NCBI RefSeq assembly: GCF_018732085.1
Contig: NZ_CP076103.1
Location: 2,604,001-2,668,000, forward strand
Origin: Lysobacter capsici
Lineage (GTDB): Bacteria; Pseudomonadota; Gammaproteobacteria; Xanthomonadales; Xanthomonadaceae
Direction of reading: 5' to 3'
Length of the DNA stretch: 64,000 nucleotides
The notes beneath the pieces were generated by a model. The model was given only the letters and a program-made list of their open reading frames with translations, did no database searches and was not told the origin of the DNA. Shown here one piece after another: positions 27,963-37,535 of the stretch (its first letter is position 1; each line of letters starts with the position of its first letter). The translations under genes were made by a program, and so were the position numbers.

Positions 27963-28865
27963 TTAGAGCGCGGTCGCGATTCGCGCCGAATCCGCGCCGG
28001 CGACAGCGCCCGCGCCGAGCATCGCGGGAATCCGCTCGAGCACGCCGCCTGCATAGTCGCGCTGAAACGGCAGATCGCTGCGATGCGCGTAGCCGATGTA
28101 GCAGTCGCAGCGCGCGTTCGGGCAGGCGCGCGCGCGCAGGTGCGCGGCGAAGCTGCCGTCGTAGAGGTTGCCCAGCGGCGCGGCGACGAAATGGCAGCGG
28201 CGCACGTCGCCGTCGCCGTTGACCGAGATCACGCTCTCGCCGGTGAGGCACGGCGCGCCCAGGCTCGGCGCGGGGTCGAGGTTGTAGCGAAAATGCGGGT
28301 CGATCGCCTGCAGCCGTTCGATCTGCGCGTCGTCGTAATAATCCGCCGGGCGCTCGTCGTAGGCGTTGAGCCACAGCGGCGTGGCGGCGGGCAATTGCGC
28401 GCGCAGGGCCTCGATTTCGTCCAGGTGTTCGTGCATCGCGACCATGCCCACGCTGTGGCGCACGCCGCGCCGGTCGAGTTCGCGGCAGCGCGCCACGAAC
28501 GCGTCGCGCGCGACCTGGCTGGGGTGATAGGTGCACCACAGCGCGAGCTTGTCGCGATCGACTTCGTCGAGCCAGCGCATGCCGACGCACAGATTGGTCT
28601 GGATCGCGACCCGGCGCAGATGCGGCAAATGACTCAGGCGCGCGATCGCGTCGCGGTAATGGCGGCGCACCAGGCCTTCACCCCAGGGCGTGAACAGGAT
28701 CGACAACGGCATGCTCTGCGCGGCCGCCCAGTCGACGAAACGCGCCAGGTCGGCGGCGTCGCGGCGCAGCGCCGCGCGGCTGTCGTAGGTTTTCGCGAAC
28801 GGGCAATAGCCGCAGTCGTAATTGCAACTGCTCAGGCGACCGCGATAAAGCACGGACAGATGCAT
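27963..28865 (-). CDS. STM4011 family radical SAM protein
   Basis: A 300-residue radical SAM enzyme, last gene of the five-gene operon. The start is the ATG of MHLSVLYRGRLSSCNYDCGYC, 2 bases after the previous stop; the much longer frame upstream overlaps that gene. The [4Fe-4S] cluster motif CxxxCxxC is at Cys14, Cys18 and Cys21. A later Cys-rich segment (VRRCHFVAAPLGNLYDGS and CPNARCDCYIGYAH) resembles SPASM-type auxiliary cluster ligands. The family name comes from the Salmonella locus; substrate unknown. Confidence 0.88.
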   Translation of the reverse strand: MHLSVLYRGRLSSCNYDCGYCPFAKTYDSRAALRRDAADLARFVDWAAAQSMPLSILFTPWGEGLVRRHYRDAIARLSHLPHLRRVAIQTNLCVGMRWLDEVDRDKLALWCTYHPSQVARDAFVARCRELDRRGVRHSVGMVAMHEHLDEIEALRAQLPAATPLWLNAYDERPADYYDDAQIERLQAIDPHFRYNLDPAPSLGAPCLTGESVISVNGDGDVRRCHFVAAPLGNLYDGSFAAHLRARACPNARCDCYIGYAHRSDLPFQRDYAGGVLERIPAMLGAGAVAGADSARIATAL

Positions 28866-28867
28866 GC

Positions 28868-30289
28868 TCAGCCCAGCCGGTAATCGCGCATGCGTTGCGC
28901 GATCGCGGCCGAGGTCAGCCACGGGCCGAGGGTGTCGGCGCGGGCGAGGCCGGCGTCGTTGAGCGACAACAGCGCGCCGTCGTCGTCGGCCAGGCCGAGT
29001 TCGATCAGCTCGCGCAGTTGCGGTAAGTCGTCGAGGCAGTCGACGCCGAAGCGGTCGCGGTAGCCGGCGTGCTCCAGCCCGGGCCGGATCAGCAGCGACT
29101 GGATCACGTAGCGGCGGCGTTGCTCGTCGTCGTCGAGTTCGATGCCGTAATCGGCGCAGGCGAACGAGGCTTCGTCGCGGGCGAGATAGTGATCGAGGAT
29201 CTCGGCGACGCTGCGCCGGGCCACGCCGTATTCGCTGGAGTAATGCACCCGGCCGGTGTACGAGCGTGCGCCGCAGCCGATGCCGACCATGCCGTCGCTC
29301 TGGCAGCAATACACCGGCGCGGCCAGGTCGGGCGCGTGCGGCGCGCGGAACATGCGCATCGACACTTGGGTGTAGCCGGCCCGCAGCAGGCGGTCGCGTC
29401 CGGCCTCATACAACGCCAGGCGTTCGTCGAGCGGTTCGGGTTGCAACACGAAACCGGTCTTGCCGCCGTTCTTGGCCTCGATCCGGCCCAGCCCGGTCAG
29501 CGGCCGCACGTACAGCGGATACAGATACAACTCCTCGGGCGCATGGCTCAGCGCGCTGTCGATCGAAGCCAGGAAACTGGCGACGGTCTGCCCGGCGATG
29601 CCGTAGATCAGGTCGAGATTGAGCGTGGGAAAGCCGGCTTCGCGAATCGCGGCGATCGCGCGTTCGACCACCTCGCGCTGCTGCGGCCGCACCAGCGCGC
29701 GCACCTCGGCTTCGCTGAAACTCTGGATGCCCATGCTGACCCGGTCGATGCCGGCCTCGCGGCATACGCGCAGTTTTTCGGCATCGACGGTTTCCGGCGA
29801 CACCTCGATCCCGGCCGGGGTGGCGCGCAGGTCGATATTGGCGTGGCGCTCGACCATCGCGAACACTTGGCGCAATTGCTCGGCGTCCAGATAGGTCGGA
29901 GTGCCGCCGCCGAGGGCGAAGCGCACGAAGCGGTGTTCGCCCAAGGCGGCGGCGGTCGCGCGCAATTGCTGTTCCATCTGCTGCAGATAGCGTTCGACCT
30001 TGGCCGGGTCGGGTCGCGCCAGCGCGAACAGATTGCAGAAGCCGCAGCGGTACGAACAAAACGGCACGTGCAAGTAAAGGAACAAGGCGTCGCGGCGTTC
30101 GCCGGCCCACAACTGCGACAGCGGCCGCGGCGGTTCGATCGGCCGGTACGCGGTCTTGTGCGGGTAGGAATACGAATACGCCTGATACGGCGGCAGGCGC
30201 AGCAGGTCGGCCAGGCGCGGCATCGGATCACTCGTGTGACTGGACAGGGCGCTCGCGGAGACGGCAGGGTTCATCGGGGCGGCGCTCAC
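28868..30289 (-). CDS. STM4012 family radical SAM protein (HemN-like)
   Basis: A 473-residue HemN/coproporphyrinogen-oxidase-like radical SAM protein. The CxxxCxxC motif is at Cys78, Cys82 and Cys85 inside YLHVPFCSYRCGFCNLF, followed by FALGGGTPTYLDAEQL and the HemN-type SMGIQSFSEAEVRAL and NLDLIYGIAGQT. It ends with a HemN_C-like helical domain. HemN proper makes protoporphyrinogen; the operon setting argues for a different substrate, as in HemW-like relatives. Its ATG overlaps the stop of the STM4013-type gene by 4 bases. Confidence 0.9.
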   Translation of the reverse strand: MSAAPMNPAVSASALSSHTSDPMPRLADLLRLPPYQAYSYSYPHKTAYRPIEPPRPLSQLWAGERRDALFLYLHVPFCSYRCGFCNLFALARPDPAKVERYLQQMEQQLRATAAALGEHRFVRFALGGGTPTYLDAEQLRQVFAMVERHANIDLRATPAGIEVSPETVDAEKLRVCREAGIDRVSMGIQSFSEAEVRALVRPQQREVVERAIAAIREAGFPTLNLDLIYGIAGQTVASFLASIDSALSHAPEELYLYPLYVRPLTGLGRIEAKNGGKTGFVLQPEPLDERLALYEAGRDRLLRAGYTQVSMRMFRAPHAPDLAAPVYCCQSDGMVGIGCGARSYTGRVHYSSEYGVARRSVAEILDHYLARDEASFACADYGIELDDDEQRRRYVIQSLLIRPGLEHAGYRDRFGVDCLDDLPQLRELIELGLADDDGALLSLNDAGLARADTLGPWLTSAAIAQRMRDYRLG

Positions 30290-31107
30290 GGTGAAATCAG
30301 GAAGTGCGCGTACGGCACGGTCATCACGACATCATGCGCCAGACGGTGGCCGTGGTAGCCGTCTTCGCCGTAGGCGGTGCCGTGGTCGGAACAGACGATC
30401 GCGAAGGCGCGGCCGCGTTCGCGCAAGGCGGCGAACAGCGGCGCGAGCGCGGCGTCGACGTAACGCAATGCGGCGCAATGGCTTTCGAAGCTGTCGTGCT
30501 CGGCGCCGGCCAGATAATGCCGGTTGGGCTGGTGCAGGGCCGACACGTTGATGAACACGAAGCTGCGCCGCTCGCGCAGTTCGTCGCTGCGCAGCCGTTC
30601 GCAGGCGAGCGCGATCTGGCGTTGGGTCGAATCCGCCGCGGTGACGCCGAACGCCGGCTGCCAGTGGCTTTCGTCGAACAGATCGGGGAATTGCGAGCCC
30701 AGCGGGTTGCGCTTGTTGAAGAAGCCGACCCCGCCGATGCAGATGGTGTGATAGCCCGCATCGCGCAGGCCCGAGACGATATCGGCGCGATCGCGGAACA
30801 CATACGTGCCCGGCGCGGTGGTTTCGCTGCCTTCGAAATCGAGCGCGAACAGGCGCGGGTGCGGGCCCGGCCGCGCCGGCGTGGGCAGGAAACCGGCGAA
30901 GAACGCCGCGTGCGCGGCGTAGGTGAAGCTGCCCGGGGTATGCCGGCGTTCCCAGCCGCTGGCCGGAAGATGGGCGCCCAGCACCGGCAGTTCGCCGCGT
31001 TCGAAGCAGCGCTGCGCGGCGTCGAAGCGCAGGGTGTCGAGGGTGATCAGCAGCAGGTCGTGATCGCCGACGATCGCGCGCATGTCTGGATGCTCGTGCT
31101 CAGACAT
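30286..31107 (-). CDS. STM4013/SEN3800 family hydrolase (alkaline phosphatase/sulfatase fold)
   Basis: A 273-residue protein. It has LLLITLDTLRFDAA at the N-terminus (first metal Asp), TPGSFTYAAHAAFFAGFLPT (the region of the nucleophile Ser/Thr in this fold), FFNKRNPL, and IVCSDHGTAYGEDGYHGHR (second metal site Asp-His, plus a His). It is shorter than classical sulfatases. No signal peptide, so it is cytoplasmic. It overlaps both neighbours by 4-8 bases, implying coupled translation. A phosphoester or sulfate ester is the expected bond. Confidence 0.88.
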   Translation of the reverse strand: MSEHEHPDMRAIVGDHDLLLITLDTLRFDAAQRCFERGELPVLGAHLPASGWERRHTPGSFTYAAHAAFFAGFLPTPARPGPHPRLFALDFEGSETTAPGTYVFRDRADIVSGLRDAGYHTICIGGVGFFNKRNPLGSQFPDLFDESHWQPAFGVTAADSTQRQIALACERLRSDELRERRSFVFINVSALHQPNRHYLAGAEHDSFESHCAALRYVDAALAPLFAALRERGRAFAIVCSDHGTAYGEDGYHGHRLAHDVVMTVPYAHFLISP

Positions 31108-32251
31108 GGGCCGGCTCGGACAGGGGCGATGCCTTCGCGGGTTGCGGACTGCGCCGCGTCTGCAACTGGGCTTGATCCTGGTAAGGCGTGCGGCCCTGCC
31201 AGTGCAGGTTGAGCAACAGGTCGCCGAAGGCGTTGGCTTCCAGCACCCAACTGCGGCCGTCGCGCACGATCAGGTCGAAACCGATCATGCGGCTGCGCGC
31301 GAACGCTTGCGCGGCGTGTTCGGTCGCGGTTTCCAGGCTGTGCATGGCCGCGTGGTCGAGCCATTGCTCCGGCGCGAAGCGACGGTTGCCCAGGTGCAGG
31401 TTGGTCAGCGGGCTGCGGCTGGCGCGCGCGATGCGCTGGCGCGGGCGGCCGTCGAGCGCGATCACGCGCAGGTCGTAATGGCCGCCGGCCGCATCGGGTG
31501 CGCGCGGCTTGGCGATCCAGCGTTCCAGGTAGGCGCCTTGCGCGGCCACCGCGTCGATCAGCGTGGCGATCTGCCGGCCGTCGCTGCAGCGGCGCGGACG
31601 CAGCGAGTTGAATATGCGCAGGCGACCGGCCTGTTCGACCGCTTCGGCCGAGCCGTACAGCGCTTCGCGGCCCTGGCGGTTGCGCCGGTACGCCAGCACG
31701 CCCGCGCCCGAGGAACCGTAACGCGCCTTGATGAAGACCTGGCTGCAGGCGTGTTCGCGCAGGCGTTCGTGCAAGTCGTCGTAGCCGCCGATCGCGCCGA
31801 GCAGCGGCGGGATCGCGACGGCGTGGGCCTGAAAACGCTGCTGGCAGGCGAGCTTGTCGCTCATGCCGGCGATGTTGTCGGGCGGATTGAGGTAGTGCGC
31901 ATCGGCCGGCAGGCGTTCGAGCAGTTCGGAAAAACCGGCATACCAATAGTGCTGATGCGCCAGCTCGCCATGTTCGAGCTCATGCGGTTTCGGCCCCGGC
32001 TCGCCGAGCCGCCGCCAGCCGCGCTCGATCAGCGCGGCGTGCAGGGCCGGGGCTTCGCCCGGCGATTCGATCTTGACCATGGCCTGCGGATGACGCGCGA
32101 TCGCCTCGAGCGCGCGCGCCGGTTCGTCGAGCAAGCTCGCGTAGTCGACGACCTGCGCGTCGGCCAGGCCACGCGCGCGCAACGCCTGCTGCAGGCCGTC
32201 GATCCGGCGGCTGCCGCGCGGACCGATCAGCAGCCAGGGCGTGGCGGGCAT
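31100..32251 (-). CDS. STM4014 family ATP-grasp protein
   Basis: A 383-residue cytoplasmic protein. The C-terminal two thirds show the ATP-grasp pattern: SQVFIKARYGSSGAGVLAY (nucleotide-binding Lys and Gly loop), YDLRVIALDG, SRSPLTNLHLGN, and MIGFDLIVRDGRSWVLEANAFGD (Mg-binding Asp/Glu-Asn). This is RimK-like, so carboxylate-amine ligation is the likely chemistry. The N-terminal domain (WLLIGPRGSRRIDGLQQAL) is Rossmann-like. The gene sits between the LRR-like and the hydrolase genes of the operon. Confidence 0.87.
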   Translation of the reverse strand: MPATPWLLIGPRGSRRIDGLQQALRARGLADAQVVDYASLLDEPARALEAIARHPQAMVKIESPGEAPALHAALIERGWRRLGEPGPKPHELEHGELAHQHYWYAGFSELLERLPADAHYLNPPDNIAGMSDKLACQQRFQAHAVAIPPLLGAIGGYDDLHERLREHACSQVFIKARYGSSGAGVLAYRRNRQGREALYGSAEAVEQAGRLRIFNSLRPRRCSDGRQIATLIDAVAAQGAYLERWIAKPRAPDAAGGHYDLRVIALDGRPRQRIARASRSPLTNLHLGNRRFAPEQWLDHAAMHSLETATEHAAQAFARSRMIGFDLIVRDGRSWVLEANAFGDLLLNLHWQGRTPYQDQAQLQTRRSPQPAKASPLSEPAHV

Positions 32252-32254
32252 GAA

Positions 32255-33169
32255 CTACTCGGAAACCGCCACGTAGCGGTCGCCATCGTCGTCGGGCTCT
32301 TCGGGGTCGTCGAGCACCACCGCGCAGGGCAGGGCCAGCAGCTGCTGCTGCCATGCCGGCGAGATGTAGTGATGGCTCAGGTCGATGCGTTCGATCGTGC
32401 CCAGGTTCGGGCTTTCGGCCAGCGCCTGTGCGCCCAGATCGCCGATGGTGCCCAGCGACAGGTCGAGCGTGCGCAAGGTCCCCAGCCACGGTTGTTGCGC
32501 CAGCCATACCGCGAGTTCGTCGCTGATTTCCGAATCGCGCAGGCCCAGGTAACGCAGACGCTCGGGGCCGATCTGCGCGAGCAGGTGCTGGTAGGTTTCC
32601 AGGCCGCCGTCGAAACCGTAGTTGTCGCTGCCCAGCCACAGTTCCAGATGATTGAGCGCCGGCAGGGTCGAGGCTGCGATCGCCTCGACGATGGTCTTGG
32701 GCAGGCCGCCGCACTCGATCGCCAGTTCTTCCAGCGCGTCGTGCTGGAACGCCTGCAGCTCCAGGTCGCTCGAGCCGCGGATGCGCAGCGACTGCAGTTG
32801 CGGGAACGCGGCCAGCAGCGGGTTGTAGGAGGTCTGGATGATCCAGGAGATCTCGCAGTCCTCGAAGGTCATGTCGCCGACGAACAGCGCCTTGAGCGCG
32901 GGCAGTCGGTCGCGGTATTCGATCAGCGCGTCGAGATAGCCTTGCGGGCTTTGCTCCTGCGCTTCGCTCCACGCGCCGATGATCAGCGCTTCCAGGGTGG
33001 ACGGATCGATCTGCGCCAGGAAACTGTCGAGCAAGTCGCGCTGGCTTTCGGCGCTGTCGTAATCCTGGGTGAGGCGATACACCACATCGCCGCCGGCGGG
33101 CTTGTCGCCCATGCTGAAGTTGACGACGCGTTTGCCGCGGAAGATCTGCGAGTATTCGCCGATGGTCAC
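32255..33169 (-). CDS. STM4015 family protein (leucine-rich-repeat-like)
   Basis: First gene of the operon; 304 residues. Repeated strand-helix units of LRR type appear from about residue 80: LPALKALFVGDMTFEDCEI, FPQLQSLRIRGSSDLELQAF, LPALNHLELWLGSDNYGFD, PERLRYLGLRDSEISDEL, LRTLDLSLGTIGDLGAQALA, IERIDLSHHYISP. It has no catalytic motif or export signal, so it is probably a scaffold or recognition subunit. The acidic C-terminus (DDPEEPDDDGDRYVAVSE) is striking. Three bases separate it from the STM4014-type gene. Confidence 0.87.
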   Translation of the reverse strand: MTIGEYSQIFRGKRVVNFSMGDKPAGGDVVYRLTQDYDSAESQRDLLDSFLAQIDPSTLEALIIGAWSEAQEQSPQGYLDALIEYRDRLPALKALFVGDMTFEDCEISWIIQTSYNPLLAAFPQLQSLRIRGSSDLELQAFQHDALEELAIECGGLPKTIVEAIAASTLPALNHLELWLGSDNYGFDGGLETYQHLLAQIGPERLRYLGLRDSEISDELAVWLAQQPWLGTLRTLDLSLGTIGDLGAQALAESPNLGTIERIDLSHHYISPAWQQQLLALPCAVVLDDPEEPDDDGDRYVAVSE

Positions 33170-33299
33170 GTAGGGCTCCTTGCCTGAACTGCCGAAGAGG
33201 GCGCCAGCATAACCAAGGTCGGGTGTCGGGCGTAAGCGCGGGGCGATGCGGGCGCGGGATTTTTCTCAGGCAAGCGGAAGGCGCATAGTTTTTGTGGGT

Positions 33300-33381
33300 G
33301 GGGCTTGAGCCCCGACGCCGTTCTCTCAGACAGCCGCGGGCTAAGCAGCGTCTGATTGAACAGCGTCGGGGCTCAAGCCCC
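33300..33381. repeat. Long-armed palindromic repeat (GGGGCTTGAGCCCCGACGC)
   Basis: GGGGCTTGAGCCCCGACGC at 33300-33318 and its exact complement at 33363-33381 flank 44 bases. Partial relatives occur near 7622 (GTCGGGGCTCAAGCGCC) and 49674-49700 (GGCCTTCAGGCCCGACGC). It is a dispersed extragenic element; here it lies between the GntP permease stop and the start of the STM4015-type operon. Confidence 0.8.
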
Positions 33382-33416
33382 TCCGGCAAAGAGTTCGTGT
33401 TGCGCAAAAAGCGTGG

Positions 33417-34814
33417 TCAGACCAACCCGGTCGCGTAGAACACCCCGATCACCACGAACACCGCCGCGGTCTTGATCAAGGTGATCGCGAACACGTCCTT
33501 GTAGGCCTGGCGATGGCTCAGCCCGGTCACCGCCAGCAGGGTGATCACCGCGCCGTTGTGCGGCAGGGTGTCCATGCCGCCCGACGCCATCGCGGCGACG
33601 CGGTGCAGCACCTCCATCGGGATGCCGGCGGCGTTGGCGTTGGCGATGAAGGTGTCGGCCATCGCCGCCAGGGCGATGCTCATGCCGCCGGAGGCCGAGC
33701 CGGTGATGCCGGCCAGCGCGGTCACCGTCACCGCTTCGTTGACCAGCGGGTTGGGAATCGCGCCGAGCGCGTTGGCGACCACCAGGAACCCCGGCAGCGC
33801 CGCGATCACCGCGCCGAAACCGTATTCGCTGGCGGTGTTCATCGCCGCCAGCAGCGCGCCGCCGATCGCCGCCTTGCTGCCTTCGGCGAAGCGGGTCATC
33901 ACCGGTGTCCAGGCGAACACGATCACCGCGGCGATGCCGATCAGCAACGCGCCCTCGACCGCCCAGATCGCGGCGATCTTGGACACGTCCTGCACCACCG
34001 GCGCGGCGTCGCCGATCACCGCCGGATCGAAGCTGTGCTGTTTGCCGTAGGCCTGCGGCAGCCACACGCTGAAGCATTTGTTGGCCACGCCGACCAGCAC
34101 CAGCGGCAGGATCGCAAGCAGCGGATGCGCGAGCTTGCCGCCTTCGAACGGCGCCGGCTCGTTAAGCAGGTTCTCGCCATAGCCTTCGCCGGCCTTGAGC
34201 GCCGCGCGCCGCCGCCAGTTCAAGTACGACAGGCCGACGATCAGGATGAACACGCCGCCGATCACGCCCAGCCACGGCGCGGCCCAGGTGTCGGTGCCGA
34301 AGAACGAGGTCGGGATGATGTTCTGGATCTGCGGCGTGCCCGGCAGCGCGTCCATGGTGAAGGTGAACGCGCCCAGGGCGATGGTGCCGGGGATCAGGCG
34401 CTTGGGGATGTCGCTCTGACGGAACAGCTCGGCGGCGAACGGATACACCGCGAACACCACCACGAACAGCGACACCCCGCCGTAGGTCAGCAGCGCGCAC
34501 ACCGCGACGATCGACAGCATCGCGCGTTCGCGGCCGAGCATGCGGATGGTCGCGGCCACGATCGACTTGGAGAACCCGGACAGCTCGATCAGCTTGCCGA
34601 AGATCGCGCCGAGCAGGAACACCGGGAAATACAGCTTGAGGAAGCCGACCATCTTGTCCATGAACAGGCCGGTGAACATCGGCGCGACCAGGGTCGGGTC
34701 GGTCAGCAGCACCGCGCCGAGCGCGGCCACCGGGGCGAACAGAATCACGCTGTGGCCGCGGTAGGCGACGTACATCAGGAAGCACAGAGCGGCCAGCACG
34801 ATCAAAAACGCCAT
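33417..34814 (-). CDS. GntP family gluconate/sugar-acid permease
   Basis: A 465-residue inner-membrane proton symporter with about 12-14 hydrophobic segments. Typical GntP features are FAPVAALGAVLLTDP, the YGGVSLFVVVFAVYPFAAELFR segment, GTIALGAFTFTMDALPGTPQIQNIIP, and the C-terminal SASGGMSIAL and GGMDTLPHNGAVITLL. The start is placed at the ATG at 34814 (MAFLIVLAALCFLMYVAYRG); the longer frame adds 21 Ala/Arg-rich residues. Substrate is not determinable from sequence. It is divergent from a TonB-dependent receptor, which may bring in the same compound. Confidence 0.9.
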   Translation of the reverse strand: MAFLIVLAALCFLMYVAYRGHSVILFAPVAALGAVLLTDPTLVAPMFTGLFMDKMVGFLKLYFPVFLLGAIFGKLIELSGFSKSIVAATIRMLGRERAMLSIVAVCALLTYGGVSLFVVVFAVYPFAAELFRQSDIPKRLIPGTIALGAFTFTMDALPGTPQIQNIIPTSFFGTDTWAAPWLGVIGGVFILIVGLSYLNWRRRAALKAGEGYGENLLNEPAPFEGGKLAHPLLAILPLVLVGVANKCFSVWLPQAYGKQHSFDPAVIGDAAPVVQDVSKIAAIWAVEGALLIGIAAVIVFAWTPVMTRFAEGSKAAIGGALLAAMNTASEYGFGAVIAALPGFLVVANALGAIPNPLVNEAVTVTALAGITGSASGGMSIALAAMADTFIANANAAGIPMEVLHRVAAMASGGMDTLPHNGAVITLLAVTGLSHRQAYKDVFAITLIKTAAVFVVIGVFYATGLV

Positions 34815-35165
34815 CGATTCGATTCCCCAGCGGACACCGCGGGCTGCGGCGCCCAACGCTGCGCGCAGTGTCGGCATGCGCGGCCGGGCGGGGCATTGTC
34901 CGAAGGTACAGCTGCCGGTGGCGGCGGCGGACTCCTAGGCTTTGCCCGGTAACGGGGGAGCTCGCCTCCACCACCGTCGTTGCAGGACCGGCATGGAGGC
35001 CGCGCACGGATGCGGGTCGCCGATCGCGTGGCAGGCGCGAACGTCGCGGCTTGTGTCGCAGGGCGATGCACGCGACAACGACGGCGGTGGCGGCGATGCG
35101 ACCGCTCGCGCGCAGGCTTCAAGCCGCGCGCTTTGGCGCCATTTGGGTTAGGGGAGAGGACATAC
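34815..35165. other. Divergent promoter region, GntP permease / TonB receptor
   Basis: About 350 bases that must hold both promoters. No regulator gene is adjacent and I see no clear operator palindrome. The GAGAGG ribosome site of the receptor is at its right end. Confidence 0.4.
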
Positions 35166-37409
35166 GTGAGTACGAGCAAGCTGAAAGCGCGCAAGCAGAT
35201 CCAACGTCAGGGCTTGTGCCTGGCCATCGCCGCGGTGTTGCTGGCGCCGGCCGCCTGGGCCCAGGACGCCGCGCCGGAGCCGGCGCAGGCCAAGACCCTC
35301 GGCGGGGTCACCGTGACCGCGCGCAAACGCGAGGAAACCCTGCAGGAAGTGCCGGTCGCGATCACCGCGTTCACGGCCGAGTCGCTGGACCGGATGAATA
35401 TCGAGGACATCAGCGACCTCGACGCGCAGGTGCCTAACCTGACCATCTACGCCGCACGCGGATCGAGCAGCACCATCACCGCCTACATCCGCGGCGTCGG
35501 CCAGTCCGATCCGCTGTGGGGCGTGGACCCGGGCGTGGGCATCTACATGGACGATGTCTACATCGCCCGTCCGCAGGGCGCATTGCTCGACGTGTTCGAC
35601 GTGGAGCGCATCGAAGTGCTGCGCGGCCCGCAGGGCACGCTGTACGGCAAGAACACCATCGGCGGCGCGATCAAGTACATCTCGCGCGGCCTGCCGACCT
35701 CGCTCGACGGCTTCGCCTCGGTCACGGTCGGCAACTACGGCCAGCTCGACGTCAAGGCCGCGGTCGCCGGCCCGATCGGCGGCAGCACCCAGGGCGGCGA
35801 CGCGACCTTGCGCGGCCGCATCTCGGTCGCCAGCCTCAACCGCGACGGCTTCGGCGAGAACGTGGTCACCAAGCAGGACGTCAGCGACAAGGAAGTGCTG
35901 GCGTTGCGCGGCAACCTCGGCGCCTACGTCAGCGATGCGCTCGACATTCAATTCGCGTTCGACTGGATGGACGACCAGTCCGGCGTGCGCGGCGCCAAGA
36001 TGCTCGCGCCCAACCGCTTCGCCCCGGGCACCGCGCCGCTGGATTCGCGCTACGACATCCGCAGCGGCATGCCCAACGTCAACGACACCACGATCAAGGG
36101 CGCCTCGGCGACGGTCAACTGGCGCGCCAGCGAGGACTGGAGCTTCAAGTACGTGCTGGCCAAGCGCGAGTCCGACACCGAGACCAACATCGACTTCGAC
36201 ACCCTGCAGAACAAGATCGCCGACGTGAAGGCGTTCTACAGCGATCAGCAGGTCAGCCACGAACTGCAGGCGAACTTTGATGGCGGCGGCCGCGCCCGCG
36301 GCGTGATGGGCATCTATGCCTTCGACGGCGAAGCCGGCGGCCAGGTGCTCAACAACTTCTTCAACCTCAGCTTCGGCGACACCCAGGGCACGGTCTATAC
36401 CGAATCCATCGCCGCCTACGCCGACTGGACCTTCGACCTGACCGACAAGCTCAAGCTCGACGTCGGCGCGCGCTACACCGACGAGGACAAGCGCGCCAAG
36501 GTGCTCAACCGCGGTTATCGCGATGCCAGCTTCACCATTCCCAACGGCGCGGTCGCGGCCAACTTCGACCGCAAGATCAACTTCAAGAACACCTCGCCGA
36601 AGGTCTCGCTCGATTACCAGATCGCGCCCGACATCCTGCTGTACGGCCTGGCCACGCGCGGCTTCAAGTCCGGCGGTTACAACATCCGCGCCCAGGCCAC
36701 GGCGGTGCCGCGTTCGGCCGAGCCGTTCGACGACGAGGTCGTCGACAGCTTTGAAGTCGGCAGCAAGATGGCGTTCTTCGACCAGCGCCTGTTCCTGAAC
36801 CTGTCGTACTTCCACAACAAGTACAAGGACATCCAGCTGTCGGTGTTCACCTCTTACGACAGCAACGGCGACGGCACCAACGACGCGTTCTTCGGCGATT
36901 TCACCAACGCCGGTTCCGGCACCGTGCAGGGCCTGGAAGTCGAGTACCAATGGCTGCCGAACGAGCATTGGCTGATCTCGGGCAACCTCGCCTGGCTCGA
37001 CGCCAAGTACGACGAATTCCTGTACGCCGGCGTCAACATCGCCAACGAGCAGGAGTTCACCAACGCGCCCGAGTTCTCCGGCGCCTTGAACGTGGAATAC
37101 CGCACCGAGCTGTCCGACGGCAGCAACCTGTCGGCGCGGGTGGGTTACAGCTATCAAAGCGACGTGGTCGCCACCACCGAGATCGTGCGCACCGGCGCCT
37201 TGCCGATCACCCAGGACGGTTACGGCCTGATCAATGCCGGCGTGACCTGGAAGAGCAAGGGGCCGTGGAGCCTGTCCCTGCAGGGCAGCAATCTGGCCGA
37301 CAAGGAATACCGGACCACCGGTTACAGCCTGAATTCGGCTTTGGGCGTCTACACCGGGTTCTACGGTGCGCCGCGGCAGTATTCCTTGTCCATGAAGTAC
37401 GACTTCTGA
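35166..37409 (+). CDS. TonB-dependent outer membrane receptor
   Basis: A 747-residue receptor with a GTG start behind GGGAGAGGACATAC; an open extension to 34980 is Arg-rich and not used. The signal peptide ends near AAWAQ. The TonB-box/plug region reads GGVTVTARKREETLQEVPVAI, followed by IEVLRGPQGTLYGKNTIGGAI typical of the plug domain. The barrel is Tyr/Asp-rich and ends in the outer-membrane signature SLSMKYDF with a terminal Phe. It looks like the family assigned to diverse siderophores and carbohydrates; the ligand is unknown. The divergent permease gene suggests sugar-acid uptake (inference). Confidence 0.93.
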   Translation: MSTSKLKARKQIQRQGLCLAIAAVLLAPAAWAQDAAPEPAQAKTLGGVTVTARKREETLQEVPVAITAFTAESLDRMNIEDISDLDAQVPNLTIYAARGSSSTITAYIRGVGQSDPLWGVDPGVGIYMDDVYIARPQGALLDVFDVERIEVLRGPQGTLYGKNTIGGAIKYISRGLPTSLDGFASVTVGNYGQLDVKAAVAGPIGGSTQGGDATLRGRISVASLNRDGFGENVVTKQDVSDKEVLALRGNLGAYVSDALDIQFAFDWMDDQSGVRGAKMLAPNRFAPGTAPLDSRYDIRSGMPNVNDTTIKGASATVNWRASEDWSFKYVLAKRESDTETNIDFDTLQNKIADVKAFYSDQQVSHELQANFDGGGRARGVMGIYAFDGEAGGQVLNNFFNLSFGDTQGTVYTESIAAYADWTFDLTDKLKLDVGARYTDEDKRAKVLNRGYRDASFTIPNGAVAANFDRKINFKNTSPKVSLDYQIAPDILLYGLATRGFKSGGYNIRAQATAVPRSAEPFDDEVVDSFEVGSKMAFFDQRLFLNLSYFHNKYKDIQLSVFTSYDSNGDGTNDAFFGDFTNAGSGTVQGLEVEYQWLPNEHWLISGNLAWLDAKYDEFLYAGVNIANEQEFTNAPEFSGALNVEYRTELSDGSNLSARVGYSYQSDVVATTEIVRTGALPITQDGYGLINAGVTWKSKGPWSLSLQGSNLADKEYRTTGYSLNSALGVYTGFYGAPRQYSLSMKYDF

Positions 37410-37535
37410 TCGGCTGAGGCGGCCGCGGTGTTCGCGGTCGTGGGGTGACGATCATCGGGTTGGGCGAACCTCCGCTTGGAAGAGCGGGGGTTTTGCTTTT
37501 TGGGTGGTTGTCGTTTGCGAGGTAACAGCAAAAGC

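Noticed and set aside
35148..37157. Long antisense frame opposite the TonB receptor
   Set aside because: Created by high GC third positions of the real gene; the translation is Val/Asp/Arg-rich without motifs. The same applies to frames opposite ppsA, the hybrid kinase and the oligomer hydrolase.
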